A DNA stretch of 64,000 nucleotides from Catonia carolina. Its lineage: Eukaryota; Arthropoda; Insecta; Hemiptera; Achilidae. The stretch spans positions 76,861,645 through 76,925,644 of the forward strand of contig JAQMRL010000002.1 of the NCBI GenBank assembly GCA_035578175.1, given 5' to 3'. The translations under genes and the position numbers were made by a program. Below the pieces are notes generated by a model. It was not told where the DNA came from, searched no databases, and was given only the letters and a program-made list of their open reading frames with translations. Below are positions 21,280 through 33,234 of this stretch, in pieces; position 1 is the stretch's first letter, and each line of letters opens with the position of its first letter.

Positions 21280-21471
21280 TTGTTTATAACAGAAGTGGTC
21301 TGGAAAATTGTCTACCTTTCTGCTACTGTAGATTTCGGTTTTTTCACCGACTCGATTAATGGTGATGTGGATTTTGATAACGTTGTAATAATTTTGTCAG
21401 GTACAAATTTATTATTTATAAACAAAATGTTAAACTTGCACTGGAAAAGCATAATTTTTAATTTATTATAA
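21280..21471 (+). other. Conserved open segment after the exon (strand uncertain)
   Basis: An acceptor-like TTTATAACAG ends at about 21,290 and a donor-like CAGGTACAAAT lies at about 21,400. The plus frame reads EVVWKIVYLSATVDFGFF. The phase does not match the phase-0 exon upstream. The minus strand is also open (VPDKIITTLSKSTSPLIES). Both are kept in the right arm (47605-47796), so coding direction is undecided. Confidence 0.3.
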
Positions 21472-21480
21472 AAAAACCTT

Positions 21481-22400
21481 GTGTGTAACACACACAACTT
21501 TCTTTTGCCAATGTAAATAATGACCAATATCCCCTAACATTAGTAATAAAACATTAGAAACAAACAAAAAATTAACCTCAAAAAACATAACCGTATTTAA
21601 TCATGAGTGAAAGACGCTAAATGTAAATCGACCTCAGTTAGGCTTAAAAATACGGAAAATCACTCTTTTACGCTAAACTAGGCTCTGTAGAGAATAATCC
21701 TCATATTTAAAGTTGTCGATCTTTTTATTTCCTATAATTATTTTTTATATACACTTGTGTCGTAAAATGCATACTAAGGCAGAAACCTTGAAAAAATCGA
21801 TTTTTCACATGTTTTTGTGAGAACACACATAAAATCGCTAATTACCGCTAAACTAAGCGTTTTACAAAGAAATGTACGAAATAAAAGTTGATAGTTGTAA
21901 AATCTCTACAACTTTAAATAAATACATTATTGCGGTAAAATGCATAAGTGTACATAATAAAAGTTGTAGACAATTAAAAATCCTACAACTTTTATTTCGA
22001 ACAGTTTTTTGTATAATGCTTAGTTTGGCAGTGATTAGCGATTTTCTGTTCATTTTTCTCACGAAAACGTAGGAAAAATAAACTTTTTTAAGATTTTATC
22101 CTTAGCATGCATTTTCTGACAAAAAAGTATATAATTAAATTTATAGAAAATTAAAAGATCTACAACTTTTATTTGTGCATTTTTTCTACAGACCCTAGTT
22201 TAGCGTGAAATAGTGATTTTTCATATTTTTAAGCCAAACTGAGGTTGTTTTTCATTTTGCGTCTTTCGCTCATGATTAAAATAAGGTTATGTTTTTTAAG
22301 GTTTTATTTATTTTAATGTTTTATTACTAATGTTAGGTTACATTGTTCTTTATTTACATTCGGAAGAGAAAGTTGAGCAAGTGTTTCACACCAAATGTTT
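21481..22400. mobile_element. TLE element in tail-to-tail form, left arm
   Basis: Begins with the inverted 3' end (ACACAACTTTCTTTTGCC) and finishes with the direct 3' end (GGAAGAGAAAGTTGAGC). Mirror symmetry lies around about 21,930. The right-arm partner is 46,675-47,595. Confidence 0.78.
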
Positions 22401-22424
22401 TTCGATAAGATGCTCAGATAAGGA

Positions 22425-22660
22425 GTTGACCGGGCGATTGCTAAAAGGAGACTTAAAAGATGTTCAAGAATGCCCATTGAGTTCACGGTCAGGGAAGCAT
22501 CAACTGGCACAGACATGTTCAAACCTGCCGCAGTGTGCTCGCTATTTGCTGTTAGCAGCATCAGTCTGGTTGTTTAATTGCCACACCTTGTACTATTATA
22601 CAGTTATTAAGAGAGTGAAAAATAGTTGTTGTTAAACATATTTCGTTTTTTTTTTATTGA
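22425..22660 (+). repeat. Mariner-like terminal segment (tentative)
   Basis: Homologous to 2,086-2,290, including CATCAACTGGCACAGACATG and GTCTGGTTGTTTAATTGCC. Right-arm equivalent 46,395-46,640. Confidence 0.45.
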
Positions 22661-22676
22661 GTGATGATGCCTACAT

Positions 22677-23137
22677 CTGCCCATAACAGACAGGTGGAGT
22701 GTCTAATTATTTACACTCAATCTGTTCGTTGCAGGGCTAAAATAAATAGTTCTGCTTCTTATCACATGGTCAGCCAATTTTTTTTTTTTTTTTTTTTTTA
22801 AGGGCGAAAAACCAGACGGTTATCATCGCCCGGGTCAGCCAATTAAATGACTGAATCATTTAAGAACAAAAGAGGTAGAGGTGTAAAAGACACTAATCAG
22901 AGTTATCTTCTCTGAAAGTAATGAATTTCATTGTACAGCCAGACCCCGTGGTGAATGAAGTGAAGTTGTCATTTACAGAGTGGAAAATATGTGCTTTTCA
23001 GAGGGCCCGACATGCTGATAAGCATATTTTTCCCCTCAGTGAGTGTTGGCAATGGTAAACCACCTCACTCCTCATTTTACTTAGTAAAACCTCTAGAGGT
23101 TCAAACCCGCCTTTCGGCTGTTGACCTAAACAACAAC
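22677..23137 (+). mobile_element. SL1 element with a small nested insertion
   Basis: Flanked by GATGCCTACAT (22666-22676, 23138-23148). Inside, at about 22,780-22,833, a 5'-truncated retro-inserted piece (poly-T, then a segment whose complement reads GGGCGATGATAACCGTCTGG) is bordered by duplicated GTCAGCCAATT. The right-arm copy (45996-46390) lacks this piece. Confidence 0.9.
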
Positions 23138-23148
23138 GATGCCTACAT

Positions 23149-23290
23149 AAGCCTTGGGCTTGTGCGTAGGTAATGATATGTGGTGGTTTACACATAAAAA
23201 AATGCCAAAACTGACCAGGAATCAAACCTCGGACCTCGGCATAGTAGCCAGTTGCGCTGACCACTGCACCACAGGCTGGCTGTTTAATTC
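23149..23290 (-). mobile_element. SINE-C (tRNA-like), left arm
   Basis: The minus strand reads CAGCCTGTGGTGCAGTGGTCAG (A-box region) and GGTTTGATTCCTGG (B-box), then about 80 bp of tail. The right-arm copy is at 45,849-45,984. Confidence 0.75.
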
Positions 23291-23350
23291 ACGTTAAATT
23301 GAACGTGAATTCGTTAATTGAATTCATAAATTATTAGAATTAACGAATTA

Positions 23351-23744
23351 TTGTTGTTTAGGTCATCAGCCAAAAGGCTGGTTTCAACCTGTAGAGGTTT
23401 TACTAAGTAAAGCGAGGAGTGAGGTGGTTTACCATTGCCTTCCTCACTGAATGGAAAATTACGCTTATCAGCATGCTGGGCCCTCTGAAAAGCACATATT
23501 TTCCACTCAGCAAATGACACTTTTACTTCATTCACCACAGGGTCTGGCTGTATAATGAAATTCATTACTTTCAGAGGAGATAACTCTGATTAGTGTCTTT
23601 TACACCTCTACCTCTTATGTTCTTAAATTATTCAGTCATTTAATTGGCTGACCATGTGACAAGAAACAGAACTATTTATTTCAGCCCTGCAACTAACAGA
23701 TTGAGTGTAAATAATTTGACACTCCACCTGTCTGTTATGGGCAG
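23351..23744 (-). mobile_element. SL1 element
   Basis: 394 bp, 9-bp duplication AACGAATTA at 23342-23350 and 23745-23753. The right-arm partner 45389-45782 has the same length and the same duplication, so insertion predates the inverted duplication. Confidence 0.93.
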
Positions 23745-23804
23745 AACGAATTATTAGAATTCTTTAATTGAACGTTAAGTGAAACGTTAAATTCTATTGT
23801 ATTT

Positions 23805-23977
23805 TGGCCGGCCGCATTGGCGCAGTTTGGAACGTGCTCGCCTCTCATCATGCGGTCTTAGGTTCGAATCCCATTCAGGCACGGCATTTTTTCATACGTT
23901 ACAAAATATCATTTCATCCTTCACCGTCTGCATTAGCAGTAATTGCAGAACAGTCGGACGTTAAACCCAAAAAAAAC
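23805..23977 (+). mobile_element. SINE-A (tRNA-derived), full copy
   Basis: 173 bp: GGCCGGCCGCATTGGCGCAG start, B-box GGTTCGAATCCCA, body CCTTCACCGTCTGCATTAG, CGGACGTTAAACCC and a short A tail. 8-bp duplication TTGTATTT. The right-arm partner is 45156-45328. Confidence 0.93.
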
Positions 23978-24039
23978 TTGTATTTACAAGTGAATTTACT
24001 ATTACATTGTGAGATCAAACTACATAATGAACATTTTTA

Positions 24040-24700
24040 AATGCTTCTACTTTATTTTTGCACCCATTTGTAACTTGTGTACAATGAACAGGTTTTCACG
24101 AAAACAACGTTTAGCAGAAATCATCGCAAAATATTTGTATTTTTTGATACTAACAAAATAAATAAAACATACTTTTACATTCAGTAAGCAACAAACTCAT
24201 GTTTTGATCAGAAGTAATATTCGTTATTTTGTTGAAACCATTGTTTGAAATTTGAAAAACTACTCCAAAATGGAAAACGTGGTTTCTTGATGGAAGACTT
24301 TTATTAGAACAAAATAAGGCCTACTTTTGAAATGTTTCGTTTGAATTGGTAACAAAAAAAAACCAACACAAAAACAACCAACAACATGTAACAAGAAAAA
24401 ATGAAATAATTAGTAGTAGTAGTAGTTTTATTTTTTGTTTTTGTTGTTTTTTTATTATTTTTTCCCTTTACCATGGTACTACTCTTTGGAAGTGGTATAA
24501 GCCTGTGGAAGCATGTTTATTTTAATATTTATGTACAGTGGTCAGCATGGTTACTCACTATGAAAATTAATAGTTAACGTTGAACATCAAAAAAGGGTCC
24601 GCTAAAAAATTATGGATGATGCTTTGCAGTATTGTTGGTGATTTTGTTATGAAATATAAAAACTATTCTCGGTTTTAATGTTGTGTGATTTATCTGTTGT
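24040..24700 (+). other. Upstream flank of zinc-finger gene 2
   Basis: Homologous to flanks of the other three zinc-finger genes. It contains a (TAG)n-like run at about 24,412-24,425 and T/G-rich low complexity to 24,470. No core promoter is identified. Confidence 0.5.
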
Positions 24701-24706
24701 TTGTAG

Positions 24707-25702
24707 ATGGCTGATGAAAACACAGTTGACGAAGTAGACACTTCAAACGGACCTGTTTCAAGAGTTTGCGACTCCTGTCAACGGGATATCGTGCATGGTG
24801 ACGACATCAATGAAATCATCACCCAGTGTGCAGCATGTCATACGAAATTACGCGACCAAAGGAAAGAATTATGGATAGGAAGAATGACAGAGATTTACAA
24901 ATCATGCCCGATTTGTCTTAACGTTTACTACAATAATCTGACATATGAGAAACATGATTGTACTTTGGAAGGTGTGTTTGTGTGTGACGGGTGTTCTAGG
25001 ATATACCTTAACAAGGAGAGTATAGCTAACCATGTACTAAAATGTAAACAATTAATCTCTAAAGTGAATAATTCTGAAAGTAAAACTAACGAGGTTAAAG
25101 AATCAATTTCTGATGTGAATTTACAGAATTGTGAGGGTACTTGTGGGTCGAATGAAAGTAGTAATGACCAAATTATGCCCAAATCGGGTAGTAGTATGAT
25201 TGCTCTGCCAAAATTACCCAAAATGGGTAAACAGTTTAGTTGTAATATTTGTGGAAAGTTTTTTAGTACAAATGGTAATTTAACTACTCATTTACGTGTA
25301 CATACTGGAGAAAAACCATTCAAGTGCAAGTATTGCAATAAAAAGTTTACACGTTCTTCTCATTTAAATGTACATTTGCGTACACATACAGGGGAGAAAC
25401 CTTATGAATGCAAGTATTGCAATAAAAAGTTTACAGTTTCTTCTAATTTAAATGTACACTTACGTACACATACAGGGGAAAAACCATTTGTTTGTAAGCA
25501 TTGCAATAAAAAGTTTACACAGTCTTCTAGTTTAAATAATCACTTGCGTACACATACAGGGGGGAAACCTTATGAATGCAAGTACTGCAATAAAAAGTTT
25601 ACACAGTTACCTCATTTAAATGATCACTTGCGTACACATACAGGGGAAAACCTTATGAATGCAAGTATTGCAATAAAAAGTTTACAGTTTCTATTACTTT
25701 AA
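24707..25702 (+). CDS. C2H2 zinc-finger protein 2 (frameshifted, 5 fingers left)
   Basis: 331 residues. Same N-terminus as the gene at 3579 (two CxxC pairs, two C2HC fingers). The start follows TTGTTTGTAG. Five complete C2H2 fingers with contact residues TGNT, RSHV, VSNV, QSSN, QPHD. In the linker after finger 5 one base is missing (CAGGGGAAAACC instead of CAGGGGAGAAACC, about 25,647-25,652). The frame shifts into a short tail ([17 protein letters not shown]) and stops. The original frame continues to a stop at 25816-25818 and would have encoded two more fingers. The five-finger product may still bind DNA. Alternatively the gene is dying. Confidence 0.9.
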   Translation: MADENTVDEVDTSNGPVSRVCDSCQRDIVHGDDINEIITQCAACHTKLRDQRKELWIGRMTEIYKSCPICLNVYYNNLTYEKHDCTLEGVFVCDGCSRIYLNKESIANHVLKCKQLISKVNNSESKTNEVKESISDVNLQNCEGTCGSNESSNDQIMPKSGSSMIALPKLPKMGKQFSCNICGKFFSTNGNLTTHLRVHTGEKPFKCKYCNKKFTRSSHLNVHLRTHTGEKPYECKYCNKKFTVSSNLNVHLRTHTGEKPFVCKHCNKKFTQSSSLNNHLRTHTGGKPYECKYCNKKFTQLPHLNDHLRTHTGENLMNASIAIKSLQFLLL

Positions 25703-25818
25703 ATGTACACTTACGTAGACATACAGGGGAAAAACCATTTGTTTGTAAGCATTGCAATAAAAAGTTTACAGATTCTTCTAATTTAAATCAACATTTACGT
25801 ACACATAGATCCAAGTAA
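25703..25818 (+). pseudogene. Frameshifted remnant of the last two fingers
   Basis: The original reading frame persists here with intact Cys/His ligands and a terminal THRSK. The protein made from 24707 no longer includes it. The lack of further decay suggests the frameshift is recent, or a base error in the assembly. Confidence 0.8.
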
Positions 25819-26067
25819 CTTAACAAATGAAACATCTCATCAAAGTTTTTGAGTAGTTTCGTCCATTTTATTGTTATAATACTGTAATTTTCACTTACCA
25901 ACCATTGATGTTATATAAATTTTTCTTATTTCTATGATTTTTTTTACCTTCAACTTGCTTGTTTTAGAGTCACACCATGTGAGTATACAAAATATAAAAA
26001 TTTAATTTAATTTTGTTAAAATCTTTTTTTAAGAGACGTATCTTGTGTCATTTGTATAAATATCGTA

Positions 26068-27490
26068 AAGTAAGTTGATAAAATGAAATAAATAAAGAAC
26101 GCAAAATTGAAATTAAATTATCGTCAAGAAATTTGAAAAGAAATAGGCAAAATTATTATGTTACAAAAAAATTAATAATTTGATTTGAATTTATTGATGA
26201 CACTGCTATAACTCTAAATATATTCTAAATTAATTTATGTCATGTAATTATCAGTACAGTATAATACCGATTATCCGTGGTAATTGGGGGTATAACTATA
26301 CCGGAAAACACGGATAATACAACCCAATTCGGTCGAGACCACTTACGTCATAAACAAAACCATCAGTTACGCGTATGTTTTATTCTACTGATTAATACAT
26401 GTTAACACGATATCGGAAATAAATAAACAAATTGTATTGAAATAAAAATATTTACTACATATAAATTTATATAAGTCTTATCTTAAACTACGTACCAAAA
26501 AAAATCACAAAAAATTTGTTATTTTACTTTGTTTCATTTAATGCCGCAATATTTTTTCTTTTATTTTTCTTATATAACCACGAATATGTAAAATGTCCAC
26601 GTAATCTGTGTCATCCTGATTTTCCATGAAAGTTAGTAATGTTTTGGCACCGGTTAAAGCTTCTTTGCAACTTTTTTTAGGAGCTGGTAACGTGCTCGCC
26701 TCTCATCACGCAGTCTTGGGTTCGAATCCCACTCGAGCATGGCATTTTTTCATAAGTTACAAAAAATTCATATCATCCTTCACCGTCTGCATTAGCAGCA
26801 ATTTGCAAAACAGTCTGACGTTAAACAAAAAAAACAAAAATTTCTAGTGATCGCACGGTTAATCCAAACCCCGGTTAAACGATCCACGGAAAATTGGTAC
26901 TCTACTGTAATTATAATCATGTAGTTATAATATTAAATTGAATTATTGTTCTAAGTGTACCTATGAGCTCAATTATTAAATTATTAAAAATAGTTACGAT
27001 TTTTATAAGTTTATTGGAGTCTTATCTGCTGCCTGACCTTCCATTGACTGGGATCGAATTTGGGGAGGAGGCTTGTCCATTGTTCCAATTGGTTTTATAG
27101 ATGTTCCTAATCTTATTCAATTCTTTTCTTCATATTTTTTAAAATATCAAAGTCATTTTAATTAGCTCCACAATTAATTGGATTTTTGTTGTTTTTAATT
27201 GTTGGTGTCTTCTTTACTTATTTTCTTATTTTTAAAATTTATTTAATCAAGTTATACTTTCTCTTGTTTTCCTTGATTAAATTAAAATTATTTGGCGTGC
27301 GGAATTAATTTCTTTTAATATTTAATTTTCTTCTCATAAATTACTGTTTATTCTATGTACTTATAAAATTGAAATTATTTAATTTTGATTATTTTTTTAA
27401 ATTATTTCTTGAATTAAAAGCAATGTGTTACTTAAATTGAATCATCTATCAACGATGTAATAGAACATAGACTGCTATTCTACAATATGA
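26068..27490. other. Left-arm-only segment of about 1.4 kb
   Basis: Missing from the right arm, where the equivalents of 26,065 and 27,490 are contiguous (about 42,905). It includes a Tigger-like MITE with a nested SINE-A. The remainder (26,910-27,480) is AT-rich with no recognisable gene. Confidence 0.65.
26257..26907. mobile_element. Tigger-like MITE, family 4, with nested SINE-A
   Basis: Ends CAGTATAATACCGATTATCC and complement-like ATTGGTACTCTACTG, with TA on both sides. Contains SINE-A at about 26,683-26,842 (GGTTCGAATCCCACTCGAGC, CATCCTTCACCGTCTGC, A-rich tail). Confidence 0.82.
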
Positions 27491-27513
27491 TGGTTGTAAT
27501 TTGATATAAAGTA

Positions 27514-28561
27514 CAGAAAATCCTCACTTATCAGACCTATACGGAACAGACTTTTGGTCGGGTAATTGAGAAATCTGATAATCGTTGGTTTTCATTCCCG
27601 AAATGTTTTTTTGTTTTTGGGCTACAAATTTTATTTGAGTGTGAGTTGGTATACTGATCGTACTCAAATTCTAAATTTTAATTATGATTGTCTTTTTTCC
27701 CGGATTCGTTTTATATATCTCCAACTTTCTTATTCCGTTCTCATTCATTATAGACTTGGTTGATACCACAGATTCTAACATTTCAAATATTTTAATTTTA
27801 TCACCAATATTAGGTACAACACGTTTACGTTTCATACTGACTAACGCCATTTTGTAAGAAACACGCACAAATGATTATTAAATCACAGTCAATAGTAACG
27901 ATAAAACGTAGTGGCGTAAAGTAAATTAACTGGCAAGTTGAATGAGGACGTGTGTACGTATCTCGACGATACAGTTGTAGACAAAAGATAGGTGATTGAG
28001 CTAACAATAAGGGTTTAGTGCGTTGGGAGGGAGCGTACAATTTGTGGGAGGGGATAACCGGTCTGGTATCCCCACTACAGTTAAAGGTAGCATTGTGTAC
28101 TGGGGTTGTGCGTTATTTAACTTTGTAAACCATTTTAGAAACAAAGTGGTGTGAACGCATGCGCATACTTGACTACTTGGACCCTGCATACCCCTCCCCC
28201 CTCCCACCTACAGTTAGATGTACACTCAGTGTTGTTGATAATTGACAACACTCGTTGTATTTTGTACGCATGCTGTTTGTTCCATTGTTGATTAGATACA
28301 CTGCGCTATTGCAGTACGTACAAGACTATACTAATGCAGACGCACGTCTTGCTCACCACTCTCCTTACCATAATTCATATCTAGAGTACTACCGTTTATT
28401 ATTTAATTTTCTAAAACATCGATTGTATTATTGGATGAAATCTTATTTTGTAGCAGTGTAGCCTTCCTTCTTAAAACGGTTTGTGCCTTTTGTTAGCAAT
28501 GTTTAGGTTCCTTTAAAATCTAGTCGCGTAATCTGAGATGCAGAAAACCCAGGGTTTACTG
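27514..28561. mobile_element. Tigger-like element, family 2, copy 2
   Basis: 1,048 bp, TA-flanked, homologous to 5573-6677, with the transposase N-terminal remnant at 27671-27868 (minus). Confidence 0.8.
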
Positions 28562-29705
28562 TAGTCACATTTCAGTGCTTTTTGTTGTTCATTGTAATTC
28601 GAATGAAAATTACGTCTAGTCTTACCAATATCTCATTTATATAAATCCTCATGCAATTTTATAAATATTTTTGTTCCATTTACTTTTCTGTTTTTTTAGT
28701 TGAGTTCATAAATTGTTCTTATCAGATGTTTTGAAATGTTAATAAATTGTATGGTTTTTCTTCTGTATGATTAATTTTTTCTAGAAGGTGTTTTTAAATG
28801 TAATTCATTCCTAATTTTAATTGTGTAGTAAGTATTGTGTATTTTAATTGTGTTGACTTAATGAACTTATATTTTATTACCTTCTATGCTACTTTTTTTA
28901 AATTTATTTTACAATGCTAAAGTAACGTTATAAAGTTATAATTAGTTTTCAAATGAAACAGTTTTCGAATGAAAGTTGTTCTTAATTTAATTTGGTTTTA
29001 TTGTATCTATTTTTTATTACATAACATTTTTTATTTTTTGTTTATTTTTTTAATAGTTTCTGATATTGTAAATAATTCAGTGGTGTGTATAAAATACTCT
29101 AATAAGCTCTCAGTTTATGGAATACGGGTGGTTAGACAGATTTTATTGGTAGTAGTCATGCGTAATATACTTTTATCAAAAACATTTATCATCCTGTTTA
29201 ATTAATAAAATAAAACTTAATTTATTGATTTTTTTCAATTGGTATTGAATTAATTAGTTTACTTATAAATTGATTGACCTAATGAATTTATAATTTGTAT
29301 TATTTAATTTTCATCTTTGCTACATTTTGTGAATTTACTTTTGTAATTCTTAAGGGGTTTTATTTTGTATATTTCTGTAGATATCTATTACACCGAAAGA
29401 CATCATTGTTTGTTTTTCATTAGCTTTAATCTTTTGTATTTTTTTTTATTATTTGTAGTGTGTTTTTAATGCTGTATCTGTTTTTAGATGAGAATATAAA
29501 AATGTAGATGCTTTAGGAGCATTCATGTAATCAATAAGGGATGTTATAGGTGGTATACCAGTTTTGTGTTTTATTAAACGTTCATCACTGTTTGGTTTTT
29601 GTAGGCCATTAAGTTCAGGAGCTTAAGGATTGTTTAATACTGGTACATTAACGTTATCTGGTTTCAATACGATAGCATCATGTTTCCTGTTAAATTTTCC
29701 CTCGT
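28562..29705 (-). repeat. Third copy of the block downstream of the zinc-finger genes
   Basis: Matches 6,680-7,400 and 7,980-8,760, including AAATGAAAGTTGTTCTTAAT, GTAGTAGTCATGCGTAATA and a broken copy of the Penelope-like frame at about 29,490-29,705. Its end marks the inner edge of the left palindrome arm. Confidence 0.75.
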
Positions 29706-31125
29706 GTACAATTGTGTGTTACGTGCAGTGTTGCTGCATATTACATAAACTAATAAAATTGTGAAATGACCTTTTAATAGTTTGCAAACATTAATTCAAT
29801 ATATGGTAATAAATGAATGAAAAATATTCTATAATAATAAATGAATTTAACATTTTGAAACTTTATTAAAGTTATTTGATCAATAAATTTTTAAATATTT
29901 ACTGCTGGCATATTTTTTTAAATTCTAATGAAATTATAGTTAACTTAAGTTTAAGAGTTTGCCATTGTGACGAGGGGTAAAGGGAAAAAGCATCACTGCA
30001 CATGCGTGACTGCTTTTATTTCAGTACAACAAACCCAACAACTTATATTATACCCAGAGCATATATATAGTATATCAAGGAACTTTTTTTTGTAGGTTGA
30101 CTGTACAAATATAACTAATTGTTACTAAAACCAGGAATGTTAGTTTCACGAAAACATGGGCAGACTATTCACAGTACTAAACAAAATCTAATATGCAGTG
30201 TAATAAAATGCTATGAAGTTGAAGCTAAACAAAAATGCCTTTCCCTACCTCTTCACAGAAGCCATTAGCGAGTGGCTAACTACTGTGATATTTCCTTTTC
30301 CACAATTCGGTGTGAAGAAGCTATTCTTCAACAGTTTGGTTGATACCTGGTAGATAAAGACGCTGGTGACAGCGATAGTAAAGAAGGCGATTCATTCATA
30401 GCAAATTTTGTTGCAATGGCATAAGGTAACTGGTAATTACAGTAAATCAAACAATTCTTATCATGTAATTAAGCTATAGGCATTATTACATGTCACGTTT
30501 ATTTCTTATAAGGTTTATGAAGAAAACATTTTCTCAGAATAAACCACAGCTTAGTTTGTGAAACTGGACAGTAGTGAAATGTACAAGTAGTGTCTTGCTG
30601 TTGAGTTTGGCAGCACAGTCAAATTTGCGAAAGGCAATCTCATGACTTCAGTTTCTATACTAAGGAAATTTGATTTATAAATTGTTTGAAACGTTTCTTT
30701 GAAATTAAAAAATGAATTTATAATTTGTAGTCAATTTTATAAAATTTAAATTAACATAGTTATTTAATTTTCTTTTTTGTAGTCCGCCATACGTCTGTGT
30801 TTTTTTTCTTCCATCCAAGAAATGGGGCCTAGAATCATTGTTGTATCTTGTTTTATGAGTTTTAATATTATTTTAATTTCCTTCTTTGTAATTACATCAT
30901 ATTTATAAAGTCAATATTATTTGCATGCTGTTCTTAGATTATTGTAATGTATTTTTAATTACTTGTAAATATTTATTCAGAATTGTAACTTCTTTAATTT
31001 TGTAATCACATATTTGATTTAACCTTAATATTATAGCCTCTGGTAAAATTATTTGAATTTAGATTTTCTTTTAAACTTTTTCATTTATATTATTTATCTT
31101 GATTAGAAATATCATAAAATTCAAA
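29706..31125. other. Unassigned spacer sequence
   Basis: AT-rich and not repeated elsewhere in the window. At about 30,314-30,427 a plus-strand frame with one stop reads EEAILQQFG, then YLVDKDAGDSDSKEGD. This acidic composition could be a decayed gene remnant. Nothing else is supported. Confidence 0.35.
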
Positions 31126-31129
31126 AATA

Positions 31130-31330
31130 AATCTTTATAATTCATCCTGCAGTTTTAAATTATTTCTATTTTATATGATGAATTTATATAATAATTTCAC
31201 TAACCTTCTTTTTAAACTGCATCACTTTTATTTTTATTTTACTTACACGCGTTTCGGTGGATCCACCATTATCAGAATAAATAAAGTAATTGAAACTAAA
31301 AATTTTTTATTTCACTTATTTGAAATCTAT
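31130..31330 (-). mobile_element. Half copy of the hairpin/foldback element
   Basis: Same terminus as 2862-2950: TTTCACTAACCTTC, ACTTACACGCGTTTCGG, GGTGGATCCACC. The preceding CATCCTGCAGTTTTAAA matches about 2,810. No inverted partner follows. Confidence 0.65.
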
Positions 31331-31344
31331 AGAACATGATACAT

Positions 31345-31757
31345 CTTTAGTCATTTTTTGTATAACGCTTAGTTTTTGGTAATCAGCAATTTTCTGTTTT
31401 TTTCTCACAAAGTGTGAAAAATCGATTTTTTAAAGATTTCGGCCTTAGAATGCATTTTACGACAAAAGTGTATATAATCAAATTTATAGGAAATTAAAGT
31501 ATCTACTATTTTGTTTAGAGCATTTTTCTCTACAGAGCCTAGTTTAGCGTGAAAGAGTGATTTTTAGTATTTATAAGCCAAACTAAGGTTGATTTTTATT
31601 TTGCGTCTTTCACTCATGATTAAAATTAGGTTATATTTATTGAGGTTAATATTTTTTGTTTATTTCTAACGTTTCATTACTAATATTAGGTTATATTGGT
31701 CATTATTTGCATTGGCAAGAGAAAGTTGTGTGAGTGTTTAACACCAGATTTTTTTTT
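31345..31757 (+). mobile_element. TLE element, 3' half
   Basis: From TTTTTTGTATAACGCTTAG to the GGCAAGAGAAAGTTGTGTGAG terminus and a T-run. Confidence 0.75.
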
Positions 31758-32187
31758 AATTTGAAAATTATCATTAGTTTTGCATTTTAAAAGCAACTTT
31801 CTTGTGAGTTGTTCATGTGTGAGGTTAGTATGGTTCCTTGGATCTTGAAATTATTAATTAATTCAGTTGTTTGGATATTCGAGTAGTTGAAATCAGAATT
31901 AAAATGTGGGCGTACTATTATTTATATATTTTACGTGTTCTGTTTGTGGGAATTGTAGTTTTCAGGTTAAACTTGTAACAATTTTATGTAGTTTTAAATA
32001 TTAGTCGTTTTAAAAAAGCATTTTTAATTTTAATCTATAATAATTTAATTATTCAGTAATTGTAAACAAAGATTAATTTTTTTAAAGAATGTAATGTTTC
32101 AGGAAAAATGTCATTGTATTGTATAAATTCATTTAATTTTTCTCTTGCATAATTATTAAGTGACTTTGATGGTGTTAATTTTATATA

Positions 32188-32721
32188 CAGTATAATCTCA
32201 GTAGTCCGACACTTCCAGTAATCCGGCCCTTAAAATATTATGCCTAAAACTGTGAAACCTCACCCAGGACAGATTTTGGTAAAAGATTTAAATTAAATTA
32301 GGGAAATCAACTCGACCTAATTACGGCGGATTTAATATAACATGTTTGTTTAGGATTTCATTAAAGAAATGAATAAGCAAACCTTAATTATTGTTAAATG
32401 GAATAATTTTTGGCATTTTATCCAAAACGTAGAACTGGGTCATACTCTGTACTTCATGCTGAAGTAACAACGAAATGTAATTCTCAGAACAGGAGCACCC
32501 CCACACCGCACTAGGTGATGTCAATAGCCGATAATTATGTTTAGTACAATGACTACAGAAGTACTCAGAAAACCTTTTTTAATTACCCAGTTAATTTAAT
32601 TTAAAATCACATAGAATTCAATACATATTCATTTTTTGTTTAAATTTACCATAATTCCAACACATCCAGTAATCTGGCACCCTCTTGGTCCCGAACAGGC
32701 CGGATTACTGAGATTCTACTG
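32188..32721. mobile_element. Tigger-like MITE, family 3, copy 2
   Basis: 534 bp, ends CAGTATAATCTCAGTAGTCC and GGATTACTGAGATTCTACTG, TA-flanked. Shares its interior with 16840-17284, partly in the opposite orientation. Confidence 0.85.
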
Positions 32722-32990
32722 TATTTTCAAAAGTACAACTAGTCATAGAAAAAAAAAACAATTCATGACTAACCATGTAACTTATATATCACCTTTATGA
32801 ACTATATTACAAGTATTGGAAACTGTAATAAATTAAATTTGTACTTTATTGTTTTAATAAAATTTTATTGTGTATAGATTCTGCAATATAGTCTGTTTTC
32901 CAATTCATCTTAGTAGAAATAGTCGTGGCCATGTTAAGTTGAGGTTGTGTTAGTAAGTGTCCCTTTAAATCTTGTATTGGGAGTTATTCA

Positions 32991-33098
32991 ATGGACCATA
33001 CAGAATGCACTTTATGTCTTTCTTCTCAACAAATGAAAATGGATATGTTCCTCTCCAGCTACACATACAATGAATGTTTGGATAGTGTTGGGAAATAA
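32991..33098 (+). pseudogene. Possible ZAD-like N-terminal fragment
   Basis: 35 codons from ATG: MDHTECTLCLSSQQMKMDMF and about 15 further residues. The CxxCLS start resembles ZAD domains of insect zinc-finger proteins, but the later CxxC pair is missing. The frame runs into TAGTGTTGGGAAATAAAGC, a hAT-like terminus also found at about 63,815-63,905 (minus). Tentative. Confidence 0.25.
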
Positions 33099-33180
33099 AG
33101 CTATTTTTTTGTGCAACGTGTTACTAAATATAACATGGTTTTATAACCTGTTATTAAAATAACATTGTTATCTAGCCTAC
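33084..33180 (+). mobile_element. hAT-like terminal fragment (tentative)
   Basis: GGGAAATAAAGCTATTTTTT and a following GTTAC/TAACA-rich part recur inverted at 63,815-63,905. The second end was not found. Confidence 0.45.
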
Positions 33181-33234
33181 AATACAATGTAGTAATAGGT
33201 AATACGACACTTACGGAAAAGAAGTGAACTAAAT

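Larger units (their letters stand above)
2086..29705 (+). repeat. Left arm of a large imperfect palindrome
   Basis: This block is repeated in reverse orientation at about 38,580-60,180. Matching landmarks in order include: zinc-finger gene 3579 with 57805 (minus); SL1 array 10120 with 52604; tandem cassette 11560 with 51420; ATCGATAT-rich element 13450 with 50275; exon 20730 with 47858; SINE-A 23805 with 45156 (both 173 bp); zinc-finger gene 24707 with 43147. The left arm is longer because of private insertions and tandem expansions. Seen directly by matching sequence; exact identity was not computed. Confidence 0.93.

Noticed and set aside
23805..23977. Possible tRNA genes at SINE-A, SINE-B and SINE-C heads
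   Set aside because: A and B boxes are present, but no cloverleaf could be completed. Target duplications and A-rich tails identify them as SINEs.
26990..27480. Nuclear mitochondrial insertion, suggested by very AT-rich sequence
   Set aside because: No mitochondrial gene frame or tRNA could be read.
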